A stretch of 64,000 nt of DNA from VRUE01 sp963819755 (GTDB lineage Bacteria > Actinomycetota > Thermoleophilia > Solirubrobacterales > 70-9). Within the stretch, counting starts at the first letter, position 1; every line of letters starts with the position of its first letter. Location of the stretch: positions 186,001-250,000 of the forward strand of contig CAWFXB010000001.1 of NCBI GenBank assembly GCA_963819755.1, read 5' to 3'. Under the pieces are notes generated by a model that saw only the letters and a program-made list of their open reading frames with translations, did not search any database and had not been told where the DNA came from. Below, one piece after another: positions 8,358 through 18,236 of the stretch. The position numbers and the translations under genes were made by a program.

Positions 8358-9226
8358 TGGCCAGCGAAGTCGAGCTGATCCTGATCACCGGCCACTCCGG
8401 CGCGGGCAAGTCGGAAGCGATCGCTGCCTTCGAGGACGGCGGCTACTTCTGCGTCGACAACCTGCCGCCGCGGATGATCGGCAGCCTCGGCGAGCTCTTT
8501 CGCCATGAAGGCAGCGGGGTGGAGAAGGCCGCCGTCGTCTCCGACGTGCGCGGCGGCGAGTACTTCGAGGGGCTGATCCAGGTGCTCGACGAGCTCGGCA
8601 CCGACGGGCTGAAGCCGAAGCTGCTCTTCCTCGAGGCCGACGAGGAGGTGCTGCTCGACCGCTACAAGGAGACGCGCCGCCGCCACCCGCTTGCTCCTGA
8701 GGGCAGGATCGTCGATGGGATCCGGGCCGAGCGCGAGCTGCTCTCGCCGCTGCGGGCCCGCGCCGACATGGTGATGGACACCAGCAACCTGACCGGCGGA
8801 CAGTTGCGGCGGCGGATCGCCGAGGAGATGCTCGGCGGCCAGGACGGCGGCAAGCTGGCGCTGACCCTGCTCACCTTCGGCTTCAAGAACGGGCCGCCGC
8901 GCGATGCCGACCTCACCCTCGACGTGCGCTTCCTGCCCAACCCGCACTACATCGACGAGCTGCGACCGCAGACCGGCCTCGACGAGCCGGTGCGCGCCTA
9001 CGTCGAGTCGGGCACCCAGGCAGGCGAGTTCTACGGCCGGCTGCTGCCTTTGCTCGAGTTCCTCGTCCCGGCCTACGTCGCCGAGGGCAAGAGCCACCTG
9101 ACGATCGCGGTCGGTTGCACCGGCGGAAGGCATCGCTCGGTGACCGTCGCCGACCGCATCCGGCGGGCGCTGGAGGGGCGTGACGGCGTCGTCGTGCGGG
9201 TCAAGCACCGCGATCTGGAGCCCTAA
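8357..9226 (+). CDS. rapZ: RNase adapter/nucleotide-binding protein RapZ (YvcJ family)
   Basis: A 289-aa P-loop protein. Walker A is GHSGAGKS at 12-19, followed by FEDGGYFCVDNLPP, typical of RapZ/YvcJ. The C-terminal domain contains VRFLPNPHY, the LRPQTGLD loop, and IAVGCTGGRHRSVTVADRI near the end. In enterobacteria it tunes glucosamine-6-phosphate synthase via sRNA; in actinobacteria it binds nucleotides and its role is less defined. The GTG start overlaps the uvrC TAG by one base. In many Gram-positives rapZ is followed by yvcK and whiA; here an ABC exporter follows instead. Confidence 0.95.
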   Translation: MASEVELILITGHSGAGKSEAIAAFEDGGYFCVDNLPPRMIGSLGELFRHEGSGVEKAAVVSDVRGGEYFEGLIQVLDELGTDGLKPKLLFLEADEEVLLDRYKETRRRHPLAPEGRIVDGIRAERELLSPLRARADMVMDTSNLTGGQLRRRIAEEMLGGQDGGKLALTLLTFGFKNGPPRDADLTLDVRFLPNPHYIDELRPQTGLDEPVRAYVESGTQAGEFYGRLLPLLEFLVPAYVAEGKSHLTIAVGCTGGRHRSVTVADRIRRALEGRDGVVVRVKHRDLEP

Positions 9227-9247
9227 GCCTCATAGACTGCTTCGGCT

Positions 9248-10108
9248 TTGTCCGAAGACTCCCCGCCCGTCATCTCCATTCGCGGCCTGCGCAAGAGCTA
9301 CGGCGACGTCGAGGCGGTGCGCGGCATCGATCTCGAGGTGCAGCGAGGGGAAGTCTTCGCCTTCCTCGGGCCAAACGGTGCGGGCAAGACGACCACGGTG
9401 GAGATCCTCGAGGGCTACCGCAAGCGCAGCGCCGGTGAGGTGAGCGTCCTCGGCGAGGACCCGGAGCACGCCGGCCGCGCCTGGCGCGAGCGGATCGGCA
9501 TCGTCCTGCAGAGCTGCCGCCTCGACCCCTACCTGACCGTGCGCGAGTCACTCGCCCTCTACGCCGGCTACTACGACGCGCCCCGGCCGATCGAGGAGAC
9601 GATCGAGCAGGTCGGCCTTGCCGGTAAGGCCGACGCGCGTGCCAGCTCGCTCTCCGGCGGCCAGCAGCGCCGGCTCGACGTCGGCATGGCGCTGATCGGC
9701 GATCCGGAGCTGCTCTTCCTCGACGAGCCGACGACCGGCTTCGATCCCTCGGCGCGGCGGCAGGCGTGGGAGACGATCGTCGGCCTGCGCGACCTCGGCA
9801 AGACCGTCTTCCTCACCACCCACTACATGGACGAGGCGCAGCGGCTCGCCGACCGGGTGACGGTCATCTCCGGCGGCCAGGTGGTCGCTCGAGGCACCCC
9901 CGAGGACCTTGGCGACCGCGAGAACCGCCCGGCGCGAATCACCTACCGCGAGGCGGGCCGCGAGGTCGAGCTGGAGACGACGACGCCGGTCGAGACCCTG
10001 AACGAGCTGACGGGCAGGGCGCTGGCGGAGGGAAGTGACCTCGAAGGGCTGGAGGTCACCAGGCCCAGCCTCGAGGACGTCTATTTGGAGCTGACCGACC
10101 AGACATGA
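9248..10108 (+). CDS. ABC transporter ATP-binding protein (ABC-2 export type)
   Basis: An ABC ATPase of the drug/antibiotic-exporter (CcmA/DrrA) group, 286 aa. Walker A GPNGAGKTT is at 41-49, the signature is LSGGQQRR, Walker B LLFLDEPTTGFDP, and the H-loop LTTHYMDEA. The C-terminal 70 residues form the small regulatory extension seen in DrrA-like proteins. TTG at 9248 is the best start for the conserved N-terminus (ISIRGLRKSYG). It overlaps the permease gene by ATGA, so the two form one operon and probably a homodimeric half-transporter complex at the membrane. The exported substrate is unknown. Confidence 0.93.
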   Translation: MSEDSPPVISIRGLRKSYGDVEAVRGIDLEVQRGEVFAFLGPNGAGKTTTVEILEGYRKRSAGEVSVLGEDPEHAGRAWRERIGIVLQSCRLDPYLTVRESLALYAGYYDAPRPIEETIEQVGLAGKADARASSLSGGQQRRLDVGMALIGDPELLFLDEPTTGFDPSARRQAWETIVGLRDLGKTVFLTTHYMDEAQRLADRVTVISGGQVVARGTPEDLGDRENRPARITYREAGREVELETTTPVETLNELTGRALAEGSDLEGLEVTRPSLEDVYLELTDQT

Positions 10109-10863
10109 GCCTCGTCCTTCATCAGTTCCGCTACGACCAGAAAGCGTTCTGGCGCAACCCTGCCTCGGTCTTCTTCACCGTCGCCTTCCCGGTCGTCCTG
10201 CTGCTGATCTTCGCCACCGTCTTCGGCGACCAAACGGTCGACGTCCGGGGCGGGATCAAGACGACCACCTACTACGTGCCGGCGATAATCACCCTCTCGG
10301 TGATCTCGGCGACGATGCAGTCGCTGGCGATGTCTCTGGTGATCGCGCGCGAGGACGGCCGGCTGAAGCGCGGCCGCGGCACGCCGATGCCTCCCTGGGT
10401 CTTCATCGCCGGCCGCATCGGCAACTCGATCGTCGTCGCGCTGATGATGCTGGTGCTGCTCGCGGCGATCGGCCGCCTTGCCTACGGCGTCGGCATCCCC
10501 TGGGACCGGCTGCCCGCGATCGTCCTCACCCTCGTCGCCGGAGCGGCGTCGTTCTGCTGCCTCGGCATCGCCCTGACGGCGGCGATTCCCAGCCAGGACG
10601 CGGCGGCGCCTATCGTCAACGCCCTGCTGCTGCCGCTCTACTTCCTCTCCGGCGTCTTCATCCCCGACGACCAGCTGCCCAGCGGCGTCATCCACTTCGC
10701 CGATGCCTTCCCGATCCGCCATTTCTTCGAGGCCTTCTTCGATGCCTACGTCCCCGGCGGCGCCGCCGTCTCCTGGGACAACCTCGCTGTGGTCGCGATC
10801 TGGGGCGTGGCCGGCCTCCTGCTGGCCATTCGTTACTTCCGCTGGACCCCGCGGTCCGGATAG
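10105..10863 (+). CDS. ABC-2 type permease
   Basis: A 252-aa membrane protein with about six hydrophobic segments (first near FFTVAFPVVLLLIFATVFG, last near VVAIWGVAGLLLAIRYF). It carries the ABC-2 family features LPLYFLSGVFIP and an FADAFPIRHF segment between the late helices. It pairs with the ATPase encoded immediately upstream, with coupled translation. The function is efflux or lipid/drug export; the substrate is not inferable. Confidence 0.9.
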   Translation: MSLVLHQFRYDQKAFWRNPASVFFTVAFPVVLLLIFATVFGDQTVDVRGGIKTTTYYVPAIITLSVISATMQSLAMSLVIAREDGRLKRGRGTPMPPWVFIAGRIGNSIVVALMMLVLLAAIGRLAYGVGIPWDRLPAIVLTLVAGAASFCCLGIALTAAIPSQDAAAPIVNALLLPLYFLSGVFIPDDQLPSGVIHFADAFPIRHFFEAFFDAYVPGGAAVSWDNLAVVAIWGVAGLLLAIRYFRWTPRSG

Positions 10864-10892
10864 GGTCAGCGCATACCCTAATGTTTATTTCC

Positions 10893-10949
10893 AGAGTCAC
10901 CTGAGTTTAGAATCTATGCTAGATTTTAAACTCAGATCAAAGTGACTCT
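10893..10949 (+). promoter_or_regulatory. Nested AT-rich dyad between the ABC operon and a hypothetical gene
   Basis: An outer perfect 8-bp inverted repeat (10893-10900 / 10942-10949) encloses an inner stem of 15 consecutive pairs with one G-T (10901-10915 / 10921-10935) around a 5-base loop. A 6-base bulge lies on the right side only. Its AT content contrasts sharply with the flanks. It ends 17 bp before the start codon at 10967 and includes no T-run, so an operator, leader hairpin or attenuator is more likely than a simple terminator. Confidence 0.6.
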
Positions 10950-10966
10950 AGAGACAGGAGGCAAGT

Positions 10967-11389
10967 ATGACGAAGTTTGCGGATGTCGATGAACTTGAGA
11001 GCGTGGTAAATCAGGCCAAAGGTGAAATCGTGATTTGTTCTGGCGGTGACCTTCGGGATGTCGGGGGAGAGAGTCGCCTGAAGGCTCTTGCGCGAGAGCG
11101 AATTGCTCAGACATTGCGGGGCAGCGGCCTCGTCGTGATCCCAGAGGTTCCGGACGATCAGGAACGTCTCGTGTATGTGGCAAAGGCAGGATCTCCAGTG
11201 GAGAAGCTCTTTACGGCTTTCGTGGATCCGTCGACGAAACGCCTTGGCTTGATTCAGGGCTCGGTCGAAGATGCTGGCGCGGTGGCTGGACAGCAGACGG
11301 CTGCCGCTGAGCTACGCGAGCTTTTGGACGAGGCACAGGGGCTCTTGGCCAGCCTGGAAGGAGAGACAGCCCCTGTCGCAGCCGCATAG
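10967..11389 (+). CDS. Conserved-looking hypothetical protein (140 aa)
   Basis: I do not recognise this soluble protein. It is a single compact alpha/beta-looking domain: helix (FADVDELESVVNQAK), strand (EIVICSG), helix (RLKALARERIAQTLRG), strand (GLVVIP), strand (RLVYVAK), then a C-terminal helical stretch rich in Ala/Glu. There is no signal peptide or metal motif. A strong AGGAGG lies 6 bp before the ATG. Codon use is noticeably less GC-rich than neighbouring genes, and the gene follows the nested dyad, so recent acquisition with its own regulation is plausible. Confidence 0.75.
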   Translation: MTKFADVDELESVVNQAKGEIVICSGGDLRDVGGESRLKALARERIAQTLRGSGLVVIPEVPDDQERLVYVAKAGSPVEKLFTAFVDPSTKRLGLIQGSVEDAGAVAGQQTAAAELRELLDEAQGLLASLEGETAPVAAA

Positions 11390-11442
11390 CTGGGATAGGG
11401 CCGGGCCCCTAGCTCACTTATCCCTATAGCCTCCCCGACCCG

Positions 11443-11805
11443 ATGTTGCACCACGTTCTTCTAGAGGTATCCGACCTCGAGCAGAGCGCGTCCTTCTACG
11501 ACGCGCTGCTCGCGCCGCTTGGCTGGCGGCGCCATTTCGAGGAAGACGAGACGATCGGCTGGGGCATCGCCAAGCCGGTCTTCTTCATCGCCGCGCACCA
11601 CCCGGCCAAACCGGGCTTCGGCCTGCTCAGCTTCTCGGGGCTCGGGATCGTCGCCGTCAAGGCGGCCTGGGAACAGGGTGTGAAGGCCGGTGGCAACCCG
11701 GTCGGCGAGCCCGGTGAGCGGCGCTCGCACGGCTCCGGCTCCTACTCGGCGTTCCTGCAGGACCCGGACGGGTACGAAATAGAGGTGACGATCGGCAGTG
11801 ACTAG
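11443..11805 (+). CDS. VOC-family (glyoxalase/bleomycin-resistance-like) protein
   Basis: A 120-aa single-domain vicinal oxygen chelate protein: LHHVLLEVSDLEQSASFYDALLAPLGW at the N-terminus, a central FFIAAHHPAKPGFGLLSF strand pair, and the closing FLQDPDGYEIEVT with the metal-binding Glu near the end. Two such modules dimerise to bind a divalent metal. A role in isomerisation or detoxification is possible, but the substrate is unknown. It sits just upstream of the glycolytic genes, apparently with its own start region. Confidence 0.88.
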   Translation: MLHHVLLEVSDLEQSASFYDALLAPLGWRRHFEEDETIGWGIAKPVFFIAAHHPAKPGFGLLSFSGLGIVAVKAAWEQGVKAGGNPVGEPGERRSHGSGSYSAFLQDPDGYEIEVTIGSD

Positions 11806-11847
11806 CCTCAGCAAGACAAACGAATCGATCCAGGAGGATGTGACTTC

Positions 11848-12852
<1,005 letters not shown>

Positions 12853-12873
12853 GCGCCGTCCGGAGGGCGAGCA

Positions 12874-14061
12874 TTGGGCTTCTCTAAGCAGAGCGTCCGC
12901 GACGCCGGCGTCGCCGGCAAGCGAGCGCTGGTTCGGGTCGACTTCAACGTGCCGCTCGACGGCGGTCGCGTCGCCGACGACACGCGGATCCGGGCGGCGC
13001 TGCCGACGATCGAGCTGCTGCGCGAGCGTGGTGCCAGCTTGGTCCTGGTCTCCCATTTGGGCCGGCCGAAGGGCAAGGTCGACCCAGCGCTCTCGATGAA
13101 GCCGGTCGGCGAACGCCTGGCCGAGCTGCTCGGTGCCGGCGTGAAGCAGGCGCCCGGCGTGGTCGGCGAGGACGTCGAGACGATGGCCGCGGGGCTGAGC
13201 CCTGGCGACGTGTTGCTGCTCGAGAACGTCCGCTTCGAGCCGGGTGAGACGGAGGACGATCCGGAGCTGGCCGAGGCGCTGGCCGGGCTCGCCGACCTCT
13301 ACGTCAACGACGCCTTCGGCGCCGCCCACCGCGCCCACGCCAGTACCGAGGGGGTCGCCCACCGCCTGCCTGGCTACGCCGGCCTGCTGCTCGAGAGCGA
13401 GGTCAACGAGCTGACCGGCGTCGTCGAGGCGCCCGAGCGGCCGCTGGTCGTCGTCCTCGGTGGTGCCAAGGTGAGCGACAAGGTCGGCGTCATCGACCGC
13501 TTCCTCGAAGTCGCCGACAGCATCCTGATCGGCGGCGCGATGTGCTTCAGCTTCTTCCGCGCCCAGGGCATCGCCACCGGTAACTCGCTGGTCGAGGAGG
13601 CGGGGGTGAAGCTCGCCGAGGAGGCGTTGCGCAAGGCGGAGGGATCCGACTGCGAGCTGATGCTGCCGGTCGATCTGGTCCTGGGCGAGAGCTTCGACGC
13701 CGCGACCGAGCGACGCGAGAGCGACGGGGTCGAGGTGCCGGATGGCTGGATGGGCCTCGACGTCGGCCCGCGCACCGTCTCCGCCTACGCCGAGCGCATC
13801 GCCGCCGCCGGGACGGTGCTCTGGAACGGGCCGATGGGCGCCTTCGAGCTGGAGCCGTTCGCCGCCGGGACGCGAACCGTCGCCGATGCGGTCGCCGCCG
13901 CGCCGGGGACCACCGTCGTCGGCGGCGGCGACTCGGTTGCCGCGCTGCACCAGTTCGGCCTTGCTGAGAAAGTGGATTGGGTGTCGACCGGAGGAGGAGC
14001 GTCCTTGGAGCTGCTGGAGGGAAAGAAGCTGCCGGGAGTGGAGGCTCTGAGAGATGCCTGA
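12874..14061 (+). CDS. pgk: Phosphoglycerate kinase
   Basis: A 395-aa PGK that transfers phosphate from 1,3-bisphosphoglycerate to ADP. The N-terminal substrate site RVDFNVPLDGG and SHLGRPKG are intact. The nucleotide-binding C-domain shows GGAKVSDK and the hinge/phosphate loop GGGDSVAAL followed by STGGGASLELLEGK. TTG at 12874 is chosen, with GGAGGG upstream and 21 bp from gap. It overlaps tpiA by 8 bp, indicating one operon. Confidence 0.98.
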   Translation: MGFSKQSVRDAGVAGKRALVRVDFNVPLDGGRVADDTRIRAALPTIELLRERGASLVLVSHLGRPKGKVDPALSMKPVGERLAELLGAGVKQAPGVVGEDVETMAAGLSPGDVLLLENVRFEPGETEDDPELAEALAGLADLYVNDAFGAAHRAHASTEGVAHRLPGYAGLLLESEVNELTGVVEAPERPLVVVLGGAKVSDKVGVIDRFLEVADSILIGGAMCFSFFRAQGIATGNSLVEEAGVKLAEEALRKAEGSDCELMLPVDLVLGESFDAATERRESDGVEVPDGWMGLDVGPRTVSAYAERIAAAGTVLWNGPMGAFELEPFAAGTRTVADAVAAAPGTTVVGGGDSVAALHQFGLAEKVDWVSTGGGASLELLEGKKLPGVEALRDA

Positions 14062-14806
14062 GCGCACCCCCTACATCGCCGCAAACTGGAAGATGCACAA
14101 GACGGTCGCCGAGGCGGCGGCCTTCGTCGACGCGCTGCTGCCGCGGATCGCCGCGACCCAGAGCGACGTCGTCATCTGCCCGCCGTTCACCGCCCTCACC
14201 GCGGTGGTCGAGCGGCGTTACGGCACCGCGGTCAAGGTCGCCGCGCAGAACATGCACGAGGAGGGCTCGGGGGCCTTCACCGGCGAGGTCTCCGCGCCGA
14301 TGCTGGTGGAGCTCGACGTCGAGGCGGTCGTTCTCGGTCACTCCGAGCGGCGCGCAGACTTCAACGAGACCGACGAGGCGCTGGCCCGCAAGGTGCCGGC
14401 GGCTCTCGCCGCGGGCCTCGAGCCGATCCTCTGTGTCGGCGAGAGCGAGGAGGCGCGCGACGCGGACCAGACCGAGGGCGTGCTGGAGCGCCAGCTGCAG
14501 GCCGGCCTGGCCGCGGTCGATTCGGGCAGGCTCGCCGAGGTCGTCGTCGCCTACGAGCCGATCTGGGCGATCGGCACCGGCCGCACCGCCACCCCCGAGC
14601 AGGCCCAGCAGGTGTGCGCCTTCATCCGCGACGTGCTGCGCGAGCGCGGCGCCGTCGCCGACGCGGTGCGGATCCTCTACGGCGGCTCGGTCAAGCCCGC
14701 CAACGCCGCCGAGCTGATGTCCCAGCCGGACATCGACGGCGCCCTGGTCGGTGGTGCGAGCCTGGACCCCGAGGAATTCGCCCAGATCGTCGAGGCGGCG
14801 GGCTAG
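14054..14806 (+). CDS. tpiA: Triosephosphate isomerase
   Basis: A 250-aa TIM barrel interconverting DHAP and G3P. Catalytic residues are visible: NWKMHK (Lys near residue 13), HSERR (catalytic His), and the AYEPIWAIGTG segment with the base Glu. The phosphate-binding YGGSVKPANA and GGASLDPEEF close the barrel. It overlaps the pgk end by 8 bp, and gpmI starts at the next base after its stop. Confidence 0.98.
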   Translation: MPERTPYIAANWKMHKTVAEAAAFVDALLPRIAATQSDVVICPPFTALTAVVERRYGTAVKVAAQNMHEEGSGAFTGEVSAPMLVELDVEAVVLGHSERRADFNETDEALARKVPAALAAGLEPILCVGESEEARDADQTEGVLERQLQAGLAAVDSGRLAEVVVAYEPIWAIGTGRTATPEQAQQVCAFIRDVLRERGAVADAVRILYGGSVKPANAAELMSQPDIDGALVGGASLDPEEFAQIVEAAG

Positions 14807-16330
14807 GTGACGGACCTGCCGGTCCCCTCGCTGGCGCTGATCATCCTCGACGGCTGGGGACTGGCCCCGGCCGGCCCCGGCAACGCGATCTCGCTGGCCG
14901 AGACGCCGGTCTTCGACTCTCTCTGGGCCCGCTATCCGCACACCCAGCTTTCCGCCCAGGGCCGCGACGTCGGCCTTCCCGACGGGCAGATGGGCAACTC
15001 GGAGGTGGGGCACCTCAACCTCGGTGCGGGGACGATCGTCAAGCAGGACCTGGCCCGGATCGACGACTCGATCGCCGACGGCAGCTTCTTCGAGAACGAG
15101 GCGCTGCTGGCCGCCTGCGACCGCGCCCGCCGCAGCCCGCGTGGCCGCCTGCACCTGCTTGGCCTCGTTTCCGACGGCGGCGTGCACTCGGGCTGGGAGC
15201 ACATCGAGGCGACGATCGAGCTGGCCACGCAGGAGGGCGTCCCCGACGTCGTCTTCCACGCCTTCACCGACGGTCGCGACACGCTGCCTCATGGCGGCCG
15301 CGGTTACCTCGGCGAGCTGGAGCGCTGGCTGCGCCAGGCGGGCCGCGTCGCCACCGTCAGCGGCCGCTACTACGCGATGGACCGCGACACGCGCTGGGAG
15401 CGGATCAAGCTCGCCTACGACGCGATCGTCCATGCCCGTGGCCAGCACGCAGCCGGTTCGGCCGAGGCGATCGACGCCTCCTATGAGCGTGAGGAGACCG
15501 ACGAGTTCGTCAAGCCGACGGTGATCGGCGACTACGACGGCGCCGCCGAGGGCGACGTGGCGATCTTCATCAACTTCCGGCCGGACCGTGCCCGTGAGAT
15601 GACCCGCGCCCTGGCGGATCCGGATTTCGACGAGTTCCCCCGTGCCGGCGGTCCCGTGCTCGACCTGACGACGATGACCGCGTACCGCAAGGGCTGGCCG
15701 TACCCGGTCGCCTTCCCCGAGGCGCGCCCGACGACGACCCTGGCCGAGGTCGTCTCCGAGGCCGAAGGCCGTCAGCTGCACGTCGCCGAGACCGAGAAGT
15801 ACGCGCACGTCACCTACTTCTTCAACGGCGGCCGCGAGGAGGAGTGGGAGGGGGAGGAGCGCCGCCTGGTCGACTCGCCCCGCGACGTCCCCACCTACGA
15901 CCACAAGCCGGAGATGAGCGCCCGCGCCGCAGCCGACACCTTCGTCTCGCGGTGGTCGGGGGGCGACTACCGCTTCGGCATCATCAACTTCGCCAACCCC
16001 GACATGGTCGGCCATACCGGCGTCATTCCGGCCGCCGTCAAGGCGGTCGAGGAGGTCGACGGCTGCCTCGGCGACGTCGTCGCGGCGGTCGAGGCCAAGG
16101 GCGGCGTCTGCATCGTCACCGCCGACCACGGCAACTGCGACCACATGCTCGAGCCCGACGGCTCGCCCAACACCGCGCACTCGCTCAACCCGGTGCCGCT
16201 GGTCGTCACCGCCGAGGGGCTCCAGCTACGCGACCAAGGCATCCTCGCCGACGTCGCCCCGACCGCACTGGAGCTCCTGGGCATCCCGCAGCCCGAGGCG
16301 ATGACGGGACGCTCCCTTCTCGTCGAATGA
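14807..16330 (+). CDS. gpmI: 2,3-bisphosphoglycerate-independent phosphoglycerate mutase
   Basis: A 507-aa Mn-dependent iPGM of the alkaline phosphatase superfamily. The N-terminal metal site is LDGWG (about 15-18), and the phosphoserine nucleophile is S65 in DGQMGNSEVGHLNLGAG. The domain linker is followed by ADHGNCDHM and the late TAHSLNPVPL metal site. GTG at 14807 directly follows the tpiA stop. Use of iPGM instead of the cofactor-dependent enzyme common in many Actinomycetia fits a deeper-branching actinobacterial lineage. Confidence 0.97.
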   Translation: MTDLPVPSLALIILDGWGLAPAGPGNAISLAETPVFDSLWARYPHTQLSAQGRDVGLPDGQMGNSEVGHLNLGAGTIVKQDLARIDDSIADGSFFENEALLAACDRARRSPRGRLHLLGLVSDGGVHSGWEHIEATIELATQEGVPDVVFHAFTDGRDTLPHGGRGYLGELERWLRQAGRVATVSGRYYAMDRDTRWERIKLAYDAIVHARGQHAAGSAEAIDASYEREETDEFVKPTVIGDYDGAAEGDVAIFINFRPDRAREMTRALADPDFDEFPRAGGPVLDLTTMTAYRKGWPYPVAFPEARPTTTLAEVVSEAEGRQLHVAETEKYAHVTYFFNGGREEEWEGEERRLVDSPRDVPTYDHKPEMSARAAADTFVSRWSGGDYRFGIINFANPDMVGHTGVIPAAVKAVEEVDGCLGDVVAAVEAKGGVCIVTADHGNCDHMLEPDGSPNTAHSLNPVPLVVTAEGLQLRDQGILADVAPTALELLGIPQPEAMTGRSLLVE

Positions 16331-16350
16331 ACGGTTGACCCCCGTATTCG

Positions 16351-17577
16351 GTGGTCAATAGCCCATTCGAGCGTATGAGACACGAACCAGAGAGGTTGAG
16401 CTTCGAGATCGAGGCGAAAGACGGAAGCGCCCGCGCGGGCGTGCTCCGGACCCCGCACGGCCCGGTGCGGACGCCGGCTTTCATTCCGCTGGCGACGAAG
16501 GGGACCGTGCGGGGTCTCGAGTCACGCGAGGTTGCCGAGATCGGCTACGAGCTGATCTTGGGCAACACGTACCACCTGTTCGTCTCGCCCGGGCCGGATC
16601 GGATCGCCGCTGCCGGGGGGCTGCACGGGTTCATGGGCTGGGACGGGGCGCTGATCACCGACTCGGGCGGCTTTCAGGTCTTCTCGCTGGCGCACGGTGG
16701 GGTGGCTGACGAGGTCAAGGGGAAGGGGCGGCCCGGGGGAGACCATGGATCGGTCGTCTCGATCGGCGAGGAGGGTGTTCGCTTCAAGTCCTACAAGGAC
16801 GGGAGGGCGCTGTTCATCTCGCCCGAGGTCTCGATGGAGGTGCAGGCGAAGCTGGGGTCCGACATCGCCCTGGTCTTCGACGAGTGCACGCCCTACCACG
16901 CGGACCGGGAGTACACGGCTAGGTCGATGGAGCGCACGCACCGCTGGCTCGACCGTTGCCTGGGGTGGCACGGGGAGCACGGTCCAGAGCGGCAGGCGGT
17001 TTTCGGCATCGTCCAAGGCGGGGTCCACGAGGACCTGCGTCGCGAGTCGGCGCAAGCGGTTTCCGCGGCCGGGGTCGACGGGATCGCGATCGGCGGGACG
17101 CTGGGGCGCGACAAGGAGGAGATGCGCGGGGTGCTCGAGATGACCGCGCCGCTGCTGCCCGAGGAGGCGCCCAAGCACCTGCTCGGCATCGGCGACGTCG
17201 ACGACCTGCTCAGCGGCATCGCCCTCGGCCTCGACGTCTTCGACTGCGCGATCCCTACTCGCCTCGCCCGTCACGGCACGGCCCTCGTCCCCGATCCCGA
17301 GAACCGCTTCCGCCTCGACCTGCGCAAGGCGGGCTGGGAGGGCGACCGCGAGCCGATCGCCGACGGCTGCCCCTGTCCCGCTTGCCGCCACCACGACCGC
17401 GACTACCTCAGCTATCTCTCCCGCGCCGAGGAGCTGACCGCAGTCCGCATGCTCTGCCTGCACAACCTGACCTATATGAACGAGCTGGTGAGCCATGCCC
17501 GGACGGCGATTGCGGCTGGGGCCTTCGATAAGTACGTGACTGCGGTTCTTGCCGGTGGTGCTCCGTGGTCTGCTTGA
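16351..17577 (+). CDS. tgt: tRNA-guanine transglycosylase
   Basis: A TIM-barrel enzyme replacing G34 with preQ1 in tRNAs for Asn, Asp, His and Tyr. Key parts: LITDSGGFQVFSL with the catalytic Asp, a GGTLGRDKEEM region, the second aspartate in VFDCAIPTRLARHGTAL, and a zinc site CPCPACRHHDRDYLSYL closed by a His in LHNLTYMNEL. About 400 aa as expected. GTG at 16351 and ATG at 16375 are both possible starts. The usual PTRNARNG motif is PTRLARHG here, a small deviation. No queA or queuosine genes are nearby. Confidence 0.95.
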   Translation: MVNSPFERMRHEPERLSFEIEAKDGSARAGVLRTPHGPVRTPAFIPLATKGTVRGLESREVAEIGYELILGNTYHLFVSPGPDRIAAAGGLHGFMGWDGALITDSGGFQVFSLAHGGVADEVKGKGRPGGDHGSVVSIGEEGVRFKSYKDGRALFISPEVSMEVQAKLGSDIALVFDECTPYHADREYTARSMERTHRWLDRCLGWHGEHGPERQAVFGIVQGGVHEDLRRESAQAVSAAGVDGIAIGGTLGRDKEEMRGVLEMTAPLLPEEAPKHLLGIGDVDDLLSGIALGLDVFDCAIPTRLARHGTALVPDPENRFRLDLRKAGWEGDREPIADGCPCPACRHHDRDYLSYLSRAEELTAVRMLCLHNLTYMNELVSHARTAIAAGAFDKYVTAVLAGGAPWSA

Positions 17578-17676
17578 ACACGGACTGTGTCGGCTGTGCT
17601 GTTTTGACACAGATGACCGCCAAAGAAATCACTCTGTGCGCACCACGCGCGCGTCGTGGCTCGGGACGCTCGCGTC

Positions 17677-17937
17677 ATGCCGCAGATCAGCAGCTTTTAC
17701 GGGATCGTGATCACGATGTACTTCGACGACCACGGCCAGCCGCATTTCCACGCCGAGCACGCAGAGCATTCGGCCAAGGTCGCGATCTCTACCGGAGAGA
17801 TCTATGACGGTGCGTTGCCGGGACGCGACGCGCGACTCGTACGCCGGTGGGCATGGCTGCACCGCGGTGAGCTGGAAGAGAATTGGTCTCGAGCGAGGAG
17901 CCATGCCACTCTCGCTAGCATTGATCCGCTGCCATGA
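17677..17937 (+). CDS. DUF4160 protein
   Basis: An 86-aa protein of the DUF4160 family: MPQISSFYGIVITMYFDDHGQPHFHAEH is the conserved N-terminal block with the HFHA motif, then a strand-helix (VAISTGEIYDGALPGRDARLVRRW). The ATG at 17677 fits the family start. Its end overlaps the DUF2442 gene by ATGA. DUF4160-DUF2442 pairs are widespread and behave like a small toxin-antitoxin or regulatory module; which partner would be toxic is unknown to me. Confidence 0.85.
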   Translation: MPQISSFYGIVITMYFDDHGQPHFHAEHAEHSAKVAISTGEIYDGALPGRDARLVRRWAWLHRGELEENWSRARSHATLASIDPLP

Positions 17938-18236
17938 AGAAGAGGCCAGAAATGATTCGCGTGACCGAGGTCGAGCCGCTCGGGGGTTTTGTCTTGCGGC
18001 TGCGGTTCAACGACGAATCTGAACGCGTCCTCGACTTGGAGGATGAGCTCTGGGGGCCGGTATTCGAGCCTCTCAAGGCGAACCCCGACCTATTTCGCGC
18101 AGTGAGGATCGAGGGCCCTACGATCGCCTGGCCGAATGGCGCAGATTTTGACCCGGATGTCCTTCACGGGTCTGAGGTCCCTGAGGGTAGGCCCGCCTCG
18201 TCGACGTTCGGGCGGTCTATTCCGTGTTCTTCTTGA
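17934..18236 (+). CDS. DUF2442 protein, partner of DUF4160
   Basis: A 100-aa protein. The DUF2442 core is VTEVEPLGGFVLRLRFNDESERVLDLEDELWGP, then FRAVRIEGPTIAWPNGADFDPDVLH. DUF2442 folds resemble NE0471-like DNA-binding domains, and the module is often next to DUF4160. Translation is coupled by the 4-bp overlap. The C-terminal 20 residues beyond the DUF are atypical and overlap the convergent kinase gene by 20 bp. Confidence 0.85.
   Translation: MKKRPEMIRVTEVEPLGGFVLRLRFNDESERVLDLEDELWGPVFEPLKANPDLFRAVRIEGPTIAWPNGADFDPDVLHGSEVPEGRPASSTFGRSIPCSS

Noticed and set aside
13547..16180. 877-codon minus-strand open frame opposite tpiA/gpmI
   Set aside because: Antisense shadow of well-defined enzymes.
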